In this document: in pieces, positions 22,921 to 35,130 of the stretch
Position numbering within the stretch: position 1 is the first letter of the stretch
How the letters are laid out: each line of letters opens with the position of its first letter
Origin: Hyparrhenia diplandra
Taxonomy: Eukaryota > Streptophyta > Magnoliopsida > Poales > Poaceae
DNA length: 64,000 bases
Assembly (NCBI GenBank): GCA_015847255.1
Contig: JADLZK010010872.1
Coordinates: 56,302 to 120,301, forward strand
Reading direction: 5' to 3'
Program-made: the position numbers and the translations under genes
Notes under the pieces: generated by a model
What the model was told of the DNA's origin: nothing
Database searches by the model: none
Seen by the model: the letters and a program-made list of their open reading frames with translations, nothing else

Positions 22921-22995
22921 TTGGTCAGTATTCAACGAGAATAATAATCCATGCCACACATCCATGCCGGTCAGTATTCAACGAGAGAATAATCA
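22921..22995 (+). repeat. Short direct repeat GGTCAGTATTCAACGAGA
   Basis: The phrase occurs at about 22922 and again at about 22970, each followed by AATAAT. It marks the left edge of the duplicated PDR-upstream segment. Confidence 0.7.
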
Positions 22996-24140
22996 TGTTA
23001 AGCAAGCGGGCCCGTCATCGATCAATCTGTTAATTAATTACGTTGTTGCCGCTATCTAATTGGCATATCACTCTATATCAGGCACGTGGTTGTCTTCTTG
23101 TATTATCTCGTGGAAGCTTCAACGTGAGTTCGTTCTTTGGCCCCGTACATCGCTGCTCCCTCCGTCCTCTGAAAAAAAGTGTTCGTTTAAGCTTTTTCAA
23201 AAATCGTGTTTGACCATTCGTCTTATTTAAAAAATTAATGTAAATTATAAATGAATAAATCATTGTTAAAGCATCTTTAGTGATAAAATAAGTCATAATA
23301 AAATAAATAATTATTAAAAAAATAAATAAGACGGATAGTCAAACAAGATGACTCAAAACCTAAAGCGGCATTTTTTTTTTTTTTGAGATGGATGAGACGG
23401 AGGGAGTATATGCATGAAAATGCGACACAAACATCTTTTCTTGGGAAAAATATAGCATGATGACGCACGCCTTCGTCATCGTCACGTGCGTAACAGCTTC
23501 ACAGAACCGGAGACAGCCGGTCACGTGTTGCAATTGCACCGAGTGGCGAACGAAGGCCGTCGAAAGTTGAGCCTTGAACAATCTTCGAAGTTCATGATAG
23601 TCACTACTATAATTTTTTTTTTTTGCAAGATTGACATCAGACATTAATGAAGGTGTGGACACACCTATTGTTTAGTCGCCTCCGTCAATGGTTACAGGGC
23701 TCTAGGAAAATACCCGCCTTTGAAAATTATTTACGAAGGTTGGACGTACGTACGTCATGTATGGATGGTAGTACGGCCGCCCTAACGGACCCGTGAAGGT
23801 CAACAAATCCCAAGCCACTTTCCTACCTCTATCCGGTAGTAGACCAGTCCTAGTCTCGTTTTTGAGCCCACCTGTGCTTGCTACAGACAAAGTTCACGTA
23901 TGCACGGTTCTTTCGTTTCGTCTTCTCTCCCGCTACGTTGATAAAATACTGTATATAGTACGAGCTTAGCCCGTGTTTAATTTCAACGCAGTCGTCCGTC
24001 CTCCGGCGCATAAACTTTCTTCCTTCAACTCCGTCTCTAGCTAAACAACCTTGGTTTGGTGGCCTGCAAGAGCCAAGCCACGACATCTTCTAGAAGAAAT
24101 GATGACAGGCGTTAACAGACCGGAGTATTTTTTCTTTACT
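22996..24140 (+). repeat. Segmental duplication block A, copy 1 (copy 2 about 51750-53950)
   Basis: Runs of shared sequence include ATCAGGCACGTGGT, CGTGGAAGCTTCAACGTGAG, CAGAGAACCGGAGAC-like, GGATGGTAGTACGGCCGCCC and GACATCTTCTAGAAGAAAT, in the same order in both copies. It is noncoding upstream DNA of the first PDR copy. A MITE (23156-23406) is present only here. Confidence 0.85.
23156..23406. mobile_element. Stowaway-type MITE, copy-1 specific
   Basis: About 251 bp, with CTCCCTCCGTC at the left and GACGGAGGGAG at the right end, AT-rich interior and TA on the right side. The paralogous segment near 51840 lacks it (GGTACATGCAAG continues without interruption). Confidence 0.85.
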
Positions 24141-25374
24141 AGTAGTAGTTGTACTACACGTCTGCGACAGATCCTTTAATACGTTTACCATCTCAACGGA
24201 TCCTCTCACCGTGACTTTAGGCTCTCCAAGTCATTCTTTTTCCTATGTTCATGGTCAAAATGTTTGCAACCACCATATTGACCTAGATAATTAAAATGGG
24301 AACAACCAAACACAAGTGGCAAGAATTTTGGCTTAAACCTCATACCTTTTTGTATTGTCCATTGATTCTCCTACGCATGATGAGTGAGCAGCTCACACAT
24401 TAGAGCAACATATATGTTTGTCATTTTAATCTCTTTGCAAGAAGCTGATAATTAACAAGCAAAAATAAATTGTTTAATCATACCTAATGACAGTGTGGTA
24501 GAATGGCATGACTAACATATATAGATATAGAGCTTTACCCGTTAGACAATATATCATGGACATACCAATATTAACTCTTATATTTTCTTTCGCGAACATG
24601 CATGATAGCTATACATCATTATATAAAAGAAGAAGAATAAGGAGTTTAGGCGAATCAAACAACCCCTTAAAAGGACATGACCATTACAATAGAATAAAAT
24701 CAAAAGCTAAATAATATATACCTTGGACCGACAAAACAGTCATGGCCATAAGCTACATGCACACGGAGCCGTTTGGCTCCATATATACACGTACGCCGTC
24801 TTGGTCTCTAATTTCCTGCATAATGCAGCTAAATTGGACTGAGATCTCTCTAAGCGCAACAAATTCTATGCTTCCCATGCAAATCCATCATGCCACCAGG
24901 ACTGAGATCCTAGCTAGGCTTGCCCTCCAAGAAAGCCTGGCTGTGCTAGCACAGAAACTTTAAAAAAGTACAGTTGCAGGCATCGGGGGCTGGACGAAGG
25001 CAGCGCGATCGAAACGACCAAGCTGCCTGCACTATAAGCATGCATCACCACCGTTACCAGAGCTTGGCGCGTTATCGAATGGTCTCTGCTTATGACATGC
25101 AGATCCGAGCAAATTGTCAAAAAAGAAAAGAAAAACAAAATGTGTAATTTTCCATGCATGTGTAAGAAAGAGTCAAACAACACGAATAGTTCAATGATGT
25201 GAAATGTCACAGCTAGCACACACGACCTCAAGTGTTGGGCTTTCGCGGAAGAACCACACCAACGATTTGTGTACCAGGCCAGAAGAGAACAGGCTGATGC
25301 AAGTATGCTGTGCTGCCTACTCCCCAACCTAGAGTAGCTAAGTGCGTACGTCGCGACGACGTAGCTTAATTAGC
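24141..25374. other. Upstream DNA without recognised gene
   Basis: AT-rich, mostly not shared with the second duplication copy, which has only about 300 bp here. A minus-strand ORF of 137 residues (24914-25327) has no recognisable motif and no support from the paralogous copy. A possible old insertion. Confidence 0.4.
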
Positions 25375-26856
25375 ACACCGGCAATTGACCACCAATGCGA
25401 TCGAAGCGCACGTCAATCGTCAATCAATTCATCATTCTGCCCGTCCCCGGATTTCTTGTAGCCTATCCTTTTTAAAAAAGTCAGATAATCAAAACTTAAC
25501 TAGATTTAAAGTGATGTTTTTCCTTTATCGATCACTGTATGGGACTTTGGAGGTTGAGAATCCAAAAAAAGGCGCCTCTGTTTCCATGAGTAGGCCTTTT
25601 TTTGTCTTTGAACCAAGGTTGGGGGTGTTTTTGGCTGGTAAAAAGAAAGGAAAAGGGTTAGAAACGGATAATCATTTCCAAGAGTTTAGTATCGCTTCAT
25701 TCGAATAAAAAGGCACAACAACCAAATTCAAAATCGAAATGGAGTCGACTTCAAGCCAGCAGCAGGTAGAGTGGCCGACTGGAAGTACATGCATCTGCAT
25801 CTCTACATTGCAAACAAGGTGACCGTGTCAAATTAAGATTCCATTCCCCAAAATTCCACTCGTACAAATTACTCTCTCCGTTCTAAATTATAAGTCGCTA
25901 TGACTTTCTTGGTACATGTATTTTGTTATGCATTAGAAACAATTCTATCTAGATACATAATAAAATGCATGAACCAAAAAAGTTAAAAGATATATGTCAC
26001 GGTCGGACGGACTCTGGCGACTGTGCGTTGGCGAGGGGTGGTGATCGGAGGAGGTGGACGGCGCGGGGCGCGCCGACACTGCGGGCAGCGCGCAAGGGGG
26101 GCAGCGGCGCGCGTGCTGATGGTGGCGGCGGCTATGGTTAGAGGTTAGTGAGAGAGCCCGGAACTGTCGGGCGTCACTCTTTTAATTATTTCTTGATTAA
26201 TTCTAATTGAATACTGGTCCCTTATATTTATAGTTTGGGAAAAATTTGCATCTAAAAAGTCTCTAATTTTATTTTCTATTTTATTTCAATCTTATTCTCT
26301 ACATATCTATTAATTAATTAATGACGAAGCAATTGACGACGATCGTGGCGCCGCTGGCGGCCAGGCTGGGGGCGCTCGCGGGCCTGCCCTTTGGGCCTCC
26401 GCTGTGGGAGCTCTATGGACTGTGACAATATATAATTTGAAATAGAGGAAGTATTTAATTAACAGAGAGAAATATTTATACAGGCCATGAGAGCCAGCAT
26501 TTATATATACTAGCACTAGTACTGGTCTCTGGTCAAACTGCAATTCCAGCAGGAAGCAAAACCAGAGTCGAATGAATCGTTGCACCACGACCACCAGAGT
26601 CGAATGAATCGTTGCACCACGACCATGCAGGGAAGGGAAGACCGTGTCGTGGGCATGCAGACCAGTCACGTTCTAAAATACAGTAGAAATAACAAAGAAA
26701 AAAAAAGCGCGCAGGCGCAGCGTTTTGCACGTTGCTCGTCAGTCGTTACGTTAGACCTCGGGGAGTCAACCAGCTCCTCTAGAAGAAGCCCCAGGTTGGC
26801 AGGCGGCAGGGCCGCAGTCTACCCTCTCTCTACCGGCCTTGACCCGTCCAGGTTCC
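25375..26856 (+). repeat. Segmental duplication blocks B and C, copy 1
   Basis: Shared with 54262-54350 (GCAATTGACC to GGATTTCTTGTAGCC) and 59045-59705 (TTCCAAGAGTT, AGCAGGTAGAGTGG, GGAGAGAAATATTTATACAGG-like, CGGCAGGGCCGCAGTCTACC, ACCGGCCTTGACCCGTCCAG). A DNA element at 25872-26451 and a local 30-bp tandem duplication at about 26561-26622 occur only in this copy. The homology is cut at 26856 by an LTR. Confidence 0.85.
25872..26451. mobile_element. Stowaway-like DNA transposon carrying a GC-rich insert, TA target site
   Basis: Left end CTCTCTCCGTTCTAAATTATA and right end AATTTGAAATAGAGGAAG form imperfect inverted repeats flanked by TA. The middle contains a GC-rich block (26000-26160, 26330-26420) without coding motif. 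The paralogous site near 59310 is uninterrupted. Confidence 0.65.
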
Positions 26857-29800
26857 TGTAACACCTTGTTTTTGCATCATTTTAAAATTCACTAAAAATT
26901 TAAACTTTTTGAAATAAATTAAAACTTGATCTACTTTCCATAAAACCAAACCCCCTGTTTTCGAAAACCCTGCATCCAAAATCCACCATGTAGGAATTAG
27001 ACTCCCTTGTTGCTTGCTTGCAGAGCTTATGGTGGACAAGGTATGTATACTTTGATCTAGACTTTAAATTATGGAAGTAATTACGCATGAGCATGATTTA
27101 CATTTTCCCTCGGAATAAATCTACAAACCCTAGAATGCATGTGGAGGTATATGTATATTCCTAGATTATAAAAAAACATCGGAGTATACATGTACACTTG
27201 ATCCATGTGTAGGCCCTAGAAAAATAAAAGGGAAATGATGAGGACATGTATACTAATATATACATGAGTATGTGTGTCCTTCCAAGCGAGCATATATAAG
27301 TGCTTAATGATAAATCCTAAAAATATATATGCTTGAATGAATGGAAGGTACTTACACACACACCTACCATCATATAGAGGTATACATAAGAATATAGAGA
27401 CAAGCAAGGGGAATAATAGGGGAATTATAAAACATGTATGCTACTATGTATTTCTTCCAAGCAAGGGTATATAATTACTAGTACTGAATAAAGGGTCCTA
27501 AGAATATGTATTGCTTGCATAAACATAAGGGAAAGAAATACATTGAGTATACATGGGAAAGAGAAGAGAAGGGAAATTAGAAAGGAGATAGAAATTTGGG
27601 AAAAAGCAGTTGGGCTCATTTCTTCCCAATCGGCCCGGCAGCACCTCCTCGGCCCAGCAAGCCATCTCTCTCCCTCTCCTTTTCTTCACGAGCAGGCGCC
27701 CAAGAATGCCCGAATCGGGCGGCGAGCCCGGCTCGGCGGGCCCCAGCGCCGAAGGCCGACCCACTCCTCCTCCGTTCGTGGGCGCGCCGCGGACGGCGTC
27801 GGCGTCGTCTTCCTCGCGGCGCCGTGCGCGGCTCAGGGCCCCGCCACGCGGGCTTGCGGGCGAGCACACCGCGCGAGTTGGAGCCGGCAAAGGGTTCATG
27901 GGGACTCGAGCCCGCGACTCGGCCACAGCGGACTTCGGCGACCACCCCGCGCCATCGTCGCGTCGTCATCCGGCCATACGGGAAGGAGCTTAGCGCCGCC
28001 AAGCGGCGCCAAACGTGTGGCTTCGTTCGCGGGCTGGTGGCGAACCAAGCCCGCAGCCGAGGCTAATAGCGTCGGCGGTCCGTCCAAATGAATCCCGGGC
28101 ACGGAACCAGGTTCAACGCCTACGGGCGCCTCGGGCGAGCCGCGGAGCCTTTGCCCGCCATCACGGCCCGGCGCCGGCCAACCATGCCCGTTTGCCGCCC
28201 TTGAACCCGACGTGACAAAGGCGATGGCCGGCTCTCTGAGGCCTTTGTGTGGGCAACGCGCACGGCGAACGCGCATCAATGCGGCGCCAAGAGAACAGCT
28301 CCATCCGCCGCGGCGTCACGCCCGCCCCGCAGTGGACAATATCGCCATAGTGGCTAACAAGCGGCGCCACGTGCAAGGGACCGATGATGGGCTACCTCGC
28401 GGAGGCACGGCGTCTTGTGGCGCCGGTGGCGTGACGGACTGCTCGAGTCGCCCGCGCCGCGGGGAGGAAGGTGCCGGAAAAGATCGGGAGTGGCGAGAGA
28501 AATATCTCGCCGGCGGCGTCCACCGGCGGGCCTATAAATAGCCACCTCAGGGCTCGTCGAACTTCGCCCCTCCCTCCATCAGCTCCGTAGGTGCTGCGGA
28601 ACGCGCGGTGCTCTCCTCAGCTCACTCCCTCCCCTCTCCTAGCTCGCGGGATCCGAGTTGCCCCCAAATCGGGTGTCCGCCGCCGCCATTGGAGCTGCTC
28701 CATTCTTCTTCCCTTTTGCTGCGTTGTAGGCCAAATCAAGGTGCAGGTTAGTTATTTTGGAAACTCCCCTTTCCAATTTGCGTAGCCAGTGCCTCGTTTC
28801 CTACCTCTAATCGCCCCACCACCGGAGCGCCGCCGCCAGGAACCGCCGGCTGCGCCACCGACGAGGAGAAGGAACCTCTCTGACCTCCTAGCACCCCCGA
28901 TAGGTTCGGACGACGAAGGGGTCCCAAATCGCGACCACGTCGAGCTATGGGACGAAGTTCGGCCAACTCCGGCCAAAACTCCGGCGACCGACCAGGCCGC
29001 GTCGATGACCCGACGGACCGGGAGCCCTTCCCGTTTGACGTCGTCCGCGGCGTTACGTCCGTCCCTCCTCCCCTCTACGCTTCGTGGGCGGGACAGCGGG
29101 CGGCCCGCCCGTTACATCCCCACCTACGTTGTTCCCGTCGTGGCCCATGACCCACGTGGCGCCAATGTGGCTGCCACAGTGGCGTCCTTGGGACCCACAT
29201 GTCACACGGCACACGGTTTGATGCGGGTACCGTGGTTAAATGCTAAGTACACCCGATTAGTGTACCGAGAGCTAGAAAACCTATTTCCCATATCCACAAA
29301 ATTCCCAGAAAATTTGTAAATTCATTGTTCGATTTATGGAATTTTATCATGTAATTAGTTCCAAATTTATTACATGATAAAATTATATTACAATATTACC
29401 CTAATTAATAAATTAGGGATTAATATTGTAAAGCCCATAACTCATGCATTTTAATTCGTTTAGCGTGAAGCGACTTCCATAATTTATCTAAAATCCAGAT
29501 CTATGCAACTAACCTATTACCACCATAATGTTCTATGCTTGTTTTGTGTGCCATAGTTCAAGCTAGGTTTTATCGCCAGACGCGAGGTAGTTTCGACGAT
29601 CGGATTAGAGGTTCTCCCGGAAGTACGCTAGAGACGTTCGACGGCGAGTGCCGATCAAGTAAGAACATCCCGAGACAAGTCCTTACCCCCTTAACCTGAC
29701 CTAATCCCTATAATAATTAATAAGATGTTAAGATAAGTATAACCAGGGCAAGCCGTGCGGGAGTGCTCACGGGCTATGTGCGTGGGGCTTCGCTAGGCTT

Positions 29801-31022
29801 GTCGTTAATATAACGTAAGTAATAATGTGAACCTTTCCAACAAAAAGGTGAGTGGTGATAGTCTACATGGAGGTGGACTAATCACAATCGGGGATGAATC
29901 CCGCGGAGAGATACTCGCCTCCCTAAGGACCGGTTCATAGACCTTCTACCTAGTGCGATATTTAAATGCGACCACACGCCGATATGGGGCGACTTGATTC
30001 ACACCCGTTAGGTTGAGGTATAATTGGGAGCCAAGGTGGCGGTGTAGGCAAAGCGACCTACTAGGGCGAGACATGGGGAGAGTGGCCCCATGGTCGGTTG
30101 GCGTGGATTTGAGTGATCTTCCACGTAAGATGTTTTGGCTAGTGATGGCGCGGTGCTAGGTGCACATATTTATGATTAATGATTGGGTATGGTGTTTGGC
30201 AAGTATAGGTTGGGTAATAAGGTATTACCCGTAAAGCCGTGGGTGATTTGGTATCACCATATTGTCTAGGATGATGCGTCATCCTTCCAACCCCTGAGAA
30301 GTCATGGTGAAGATTATACCAATATACCTAGGGTAGCACCCAAGCGGGTACGGATCTCGTTAGGCCTGTTGGAACCAAACCGGATGGGGAAGACTGCGCC
30401 TATCGTGTGGGGAAATTGTACAACCTCTGTAGAGTTATATAAATCTATTCGAATAGCCACGTCCTCGGAATGGGCGAATACTAGGCATGAACATCTATGA
30501 TTAGCTTTAACTAACCTTTGGTGATAATGAAGGTGTTGACATGAGATAACCCCGGGAACTAGCGAGAGCAGTTTTATAGACTCTGCTAGGGCCCAAACCC
30601 TTAATTTACCAAACCACCCCTGGTTTGGACTTGCTGAGTACGTTTGTACTCACCCCTCTGTTTTTACAGATATCGGCACATCCAAAGGTAAGATCGTTGT
30701 CAAGGTAGACGATCGGCGTTTGTAGGAGTTCGCAAGATGTTTGCTTAGGAAGAAGACGTAGTTGCCAAGGGTTTCCATCCGTGCTCAAGTTGCCTGTGGA
30801 GTATGAGGCAACAGTCATAGTTAATCCACCGCTTTCGGTTGGCTAACTCGATAAAATATTCGCCAGCGTAAGACTTTCTAATCCTATATCATTAAAGCTC
30901 GGATTTCTATTATATCGCATACCATTATCTAACACTAATGACCGTATTTGTGCGTGATCACGGCGCAAATACGAGGTTAACGACCCATTAAAAGTGGGGG
31001 CGTGGCGGTTTCCCGCTTGAGG
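26857..31022 (+). mobile_element. Long LTR of a Ty3/gypsy element (solo or truncated), inserted in the PDR upstream region
   Basis: It begins with TGTAACACC, a common LTR start of plant Tekay/Del-type gypsy elements, exactly where homology to the second duplication copy breaks. A TATAAATA at 28534-28541 sits in a GC-rich block typical of the promoter region of such LTRs. The phrase ACTTGCTGAGTACGTTTGTACTCACCC at about 30630 is typical of the downstream part of rice gypsy LTRs. No gag or polymerase frame occurs. The exact right end was not recognised; a hAT element lies just beyond. Open frames inside (27500-28300) are composition effects. Confidence 0.6.
29340..29384. repeat. Perfect 16-bp inverted repeat with 13-nt loop
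   Basis: AATTTTATCATGTAAT at 29340-29355 is followed by its exact complement ATTACATGATAAAATT at 29369-29384. It is AT-rich and would form a hairpin. It lies within the long LTR. Confidence 0.85.
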
Positions 31023-31030
31023 CTTGTTTG

Positions 31031-31736
31031 TAGCGATGAAAAGCGGATCGGATACGAACGGATATCACTCATATTATATTTGTTTTCATATTTCTATCGG
31101 TTTCGGATTCGGACACAGATAGAGTCCGGATACACATACGGATACGGATTGTCTCGGTTATGGATACGAATAATAAGTATCAAATACGATGCCAAAGCGG
31201 ATTCGAAGAATGTCGAATACAAATATATATTCGGATATTGAGTAAAAGCAACATGCTCATGGGTCATTTCGCGGGGCCGCGTGATTTGCCGACCGGCCGA
31301 AGTGCCGATGGAAGCGAACACGTTGTTGTTGGTATAGAATCTGTTGGGTTGTCCCGGTGGCCGTGGTCGGTGGCGTGTGGGCATGTGCATCACTGCTTTA
31401 GCCTTGGCTATGTGAGGCAAAATTTTTCTCCCATATCGGCTAGAGACCGAGGCGAAATGAGGGGTAAGACACCGGGCGGCTTAATTGCTTTGTTTGCGGC
31501 TCTCTTCGGATACATCCGTTTTTGGCGATGGGATATATCCGATAAATTACCGGATTATCCCATATCCGGCGGATAATCATGATATCATATTTGTATTTGG
31601 TATCCGTCTAAGATATCCGTATTTGTATCCGTATTTAAAAAAAAATATGCGGATATTCGTATAACTATCAAATTTAGTTCACATTTATTGATTCGAACGG
31701 ACGGTCGAATAAATATCCGTACCATTTTCATCCCTA
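31031..31736. mobile_element. hAT-type DNA transposon (non-autonomous), 8-bp TSD CTTGTTTG
   Basis: Terminal inverted repeats TAGCGATGAAAA and TAGGGATGAAAA (complement of the right end) differ at one base. Both sides carry the identical 8-bp CTTGTTTG (31023-31030 and 31737-31744). The interior is rich in GGATA/TATCC words repeated in both orientations (subterminal repeats). No transposase frame is present. Confidence 0.92.
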
Positions 31737-31822
31737 CTTGTTTGGATGACACCTATGGCATGGCTTGCCTTCCAGGCAGCAGCATCCGACCCTTGCAAGT
31801 CGGGCGGATTGTTGCCTGGAAG

Positions 31823-31940
31823 TAGGGATGCTCAAGCGGCAGCCCACGAAATCCACATAGTTTAATTAAGTGGGTTGCCGTAATAGCCCGCGAAAATTTA
31901 GTCTATACGTGGGTTCGTGGGCTAACCCACTTGCATCCTA
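31823..31940. mobile_element. Short hAT-like MITE
   Basis: Starts TAGGGATGCTCAAGCGG and ends CCACTTGCATCCTA, giving inverted ends TAGGGATG and TAGGATGC. The flanking octamers CCTGGAAG and CACGGGAG agree at only 5 of 8 positions, so the target duplication is doubtful. Confidence 0.5.
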
Positions 31941-32044
31941 CACGGGAGCCAAGCCGCCTTGGCCGCTGGGGGGGCACAATCTTTGCTGCTGGCCGGGCTG
32001 CTCCTCCTACACATGCGGACGAACATGCCTCAAGCGTCGGCTTT

Positions 32045-32290
32045 TTGCTCTCTGGCGGACACGAGATGCACCCAACAAGCAAGACTGACGGCAAGTCTGC
32101 AACAACAAGAGAGGTTTCGGCCAAATACGCCTCTCCGCCATCCCGCCGCTGATTCATGTGTCTGTCCGTGTGACGTGGGATTTGGCGGCGGCTGCTGCAC
32201 ATAGCGTATCGCGGATTCGCTCACGTCCTTACCGACCGATCGATGATAGCGTTGCGTGGGGTTGTCGCCTTCGCCACGAGATTTCCTTCA
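32045..32290 (+). repeat. Segmental duplication block D, copy 1
   Basis: Weaker similarity to about 59790-60035: AACAACAAGAGAGGTTTCGGC versus AACAGCAACAGAGGTTTCGCC, CGCCGCTGATTCATGTGTC versus CGCCGCTGATTGATGTGTC, and CGCCACGAGATTTC versus CGCCACGGGATTTC. The order matches the other blocks, so the long LTR and hAT elements at 26857-31940 lie within the original segment. Confidence 0.65.
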
Positions 32291-32299
32291 GAATTTAAA

Positions 32300-34845
32300 A
32301 TTAAATTTTGAGCAACATGTCACCCTTCTTTGTTCATCAAGATAACATGTACAAACTCCATCAGGAGGATCAACAAACCACACGTGTCTCCTATTGAATA
32401 GCTTATAAAACTCTTAGCTAGACAATGAGAATCAACATTGGAGTAATGCGCCTTCATGAACAAACTCCTTTGTTGTGAAGATAACTATCTAGGCCTTGAT
32501 TTCCAAAACGATCGGCTGTACCTCCCAAAACCCTCACCATGGATGTTTTGAACCGCTTTTGACACGATTCGCTTGCCACTTGGAGCGTTTTGAGGCTGAG
32601 GTCGCTAGCTAGAGATAGGCCTTTTCAAAGACGCCAAAACCTCTAATGTTTCTAGATCTGCGTAGCCACGTCGGTGCGCCCGGAAAATTGCCATCTTTAC
32701 CCCTAGCCACAATGGCTACGGAGGCCTTGCTTGAATTTTTAGAGATCGTCGCGTCCACATCGATCTTCACAAATCCCCCTTGGTGGTCTAATCCATTGTG
32801 GTGCTAGATCACCCACCCACTATTTCTGGCGGTTCTGGCGGCTCGATCATCTCAATTCAGCGATGAACTGTTCTACAAAATTGTTCGTCGAGAACGGACT
32901 CTAAAATTTGCTCTTCAAGACCGCTTGACGTCGCGCGTACAAGTGTAAGCTCCTCATGCTTGAGCGCCTCCACTACCTCTACTAACCAAGCACCTGTACC
33001 CGACATTTCATTGTCTAATATAAGATCAAAAAGCTCCTCCCTCTCCAATGCCCATACACACTTGGCTAAATTGATTCCATCAGTGCGCAACTCCATGAAT
33101 CCGAGCCGCCACACAAAGCACAGGCCCCATCTAGCGCCATGTTCCTGTGATGTCGGGGCGTCACCCGTTGGGATGGGTGGCTCGTTACGAGAAAAACACA
33201 GATCTTTGACAGAACTTTAATTCTCCAAATGTCGCCCACTCCTCATGTGCCCGTGTATCCGAGCGGCCGGGCCTATCCTACTCCTAGGTCGACATCACTT
33301 CTCGATTCTGGAGGAGCATCTAGTAAGCCGATCGGACAAAAAATGTCTTTCTTCTCATAGTGCCATGCCTAGAAGTCGTCTAACGACATCGTACTCAGTG
33401 AGATATTTTTAGTAGTTTCCTAGTCCAATGGAGAGAAGAACTCCCTCAAGATTTGTTTGTTCCAATTCCGTGATGGCTAATCAAAAAGTTCAGAGACCCA
33501 CTACGGTGGATTAACCATCATTGGTCATAGCAGGTGCAACATACCATCCTTGTGAAGCCACAGCGACTCCCAAATTCTTGTTGTTTCACGTTACCCGATC
33601 CTTGGATCAGCCCTTGTTGGGGGCACACGAACGCCATCAAAGATGACTCTCCAAACCGGGAAGGAGGCGAGTCTATACGCATTCAACAAATCACCTTTTA
33701 GATGCGCCATGTTTAGCGCGCTAGCAAGGCTAGGTTGAAGAGCTCAATGTTCCAAAAGCCGAGGCCCCCCATACCTTTTGGCTTTGACATCCGGCAAGGC
33801 CGGGTTGAAGAGCTCGTTGTTCGAAGCCAAGCCCCCCACCCAAACCTTTTGGCTTCAACATATTATCATCCCAAGCGACTCAACAAGTCTTCCTATTTCC
33901 TTCTTTGTCGCCCCACCGTAAGTCGTGTAGAAGCGTGTCAATATGCTTGTAGAGGCCCCTTGGAAGCCTAAAACAAGACATCAAGTACATCGGAATGGCC
34001 TTGGTGATGGCTTTGATTAGCACCTCTTTGCCACCGGCCCAAAGGCATTACTCCATCCACCCCTCAACTTTCTTCCACACCCGATCTTTGAGATTAGAGA
34101 ATGCTTTGGTAAAAGATAAGCCTACATCAGTCGGCATACCTAAATACCTCTCACTCAAAGCTTCATAATGAACTTGGAGAGTTTCCTTGATCTGACCGCA
34201 GATAGCATTACTACATCCTTTTGCAAAGTGGATGGATGGCTTCTCTAAATTGTCGACACTTTCGGCAGTACAGTTCCAAAGCATTCTTCACTGTTTATAT
34301 GCATTCTATTCGCCTTGAAAAGTAGGAGGTTGTCATATGCAAAGAGAAGGTGACTCACTAGCCGTGCTAACAGAACCACTCTAATTCCATGAGGTTTGAT
34401 GTCTAAGAACAAGATTTTAAGAGGCTTGAAAAGCCCTCTGCTGCTAACAAAAAGAGATAGGGAGAAATTGGACCCCCCTTGACGAATGCCCCTAGACGGC
34501 TTGAAACTCTCTAGTTTATTTCCATTTAGAATCACCGAGAATGAGACCGAATTCACCAGTCTCATAACCATATCTACTATAGTCGGTGGAAGCCAAGTCT
34601 CATCATTAGCTTTAGCCCCTTTTTCTTCATAAAGTGCATACATAGGCTATAATAATATTATTATAGGTTTTCAACCAACATGGTATGAACACTGACTGCT
34701 CTTTAGATATTACTTTGGATGGTATCTGCCCTTAGTCTTTTAGCCATCACTTTAGACGCAATCTTGTGTATCACATTGCATAGGCTAATCAGATGAATTT
34801 GCCCCAACGGATCTTCTGGTTTCTCCCTCATTCGCACCTAAGGAT
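32300..34845 (-). pseudogene. L1-type LINE ORF2 remnant (reverse transcriptase and C-terminus)
   Basis: On the minus strand, 34643-34245 carries reverse transcriptase blocks (SVSFSVILNG, KPSRGIRQGG, and SHLLFAYDNLLLFKAN, where the catalytic F/YADD is altered to FAYD). 34284-34048 carries NLEKPSIHFAKGC and LSERYLGMPTDVG. 33114-32857 carries the distal KHEELTLV region. These are in the usual ORF2 order. Frameshifts and the lost catalytic Asp pair show it is dead. Ends were not mapped; it separates block D from the PDR promoter. Confidence 0.75.
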
Positions 34846-35130
34846 GGTAGCGGATCAGGTTCGGGGCGAATATGTTAATAATAACTTGTTTACTTAAATT
34901 ATTAAATTTATTCAAAGTTGACGCATGAAAATATTTATTATTTGTTGCCTCTTACTTATACATGTGAATATGTGTATATATATTTGTGGGTCTCGAATAT
35001 ACATTCGGATTTTGGGTACCTACAGGTTTGGTTTTGGTGATGGATTTCCACGCGAAACACCGACCCGTTGCGATCCTTATTCACACCTGAAAACATGGGA
35101 TCTTCTAGAAGCATGGGATCTTCTAGAAGC
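34846..35130. repeat. AT-rich spacer ending in a 2 x 18-bp tandem repeat
   Basis: The tandem unit CATGGGATCTTCTAGAAG occurs at 35094-35111 and 35112-35129. The second PDR copy has only CTTCTTTAGAAGC at the corresponding place. Otherwise no gene is seen. Confidence 0.7.

Noticed and set aside
24914..25327. 137-codon minus-strand ORF
   Set aside because: No motif, no conservation in the duplicated segment, and the frame is AT-rich by chance.
27496..28280. Several overlapping ORFs of 120-180 codons
   Set aside because: They lie in the GC-rich promoter part of a gypsy LTR and occur in all frames, as expected from composition.
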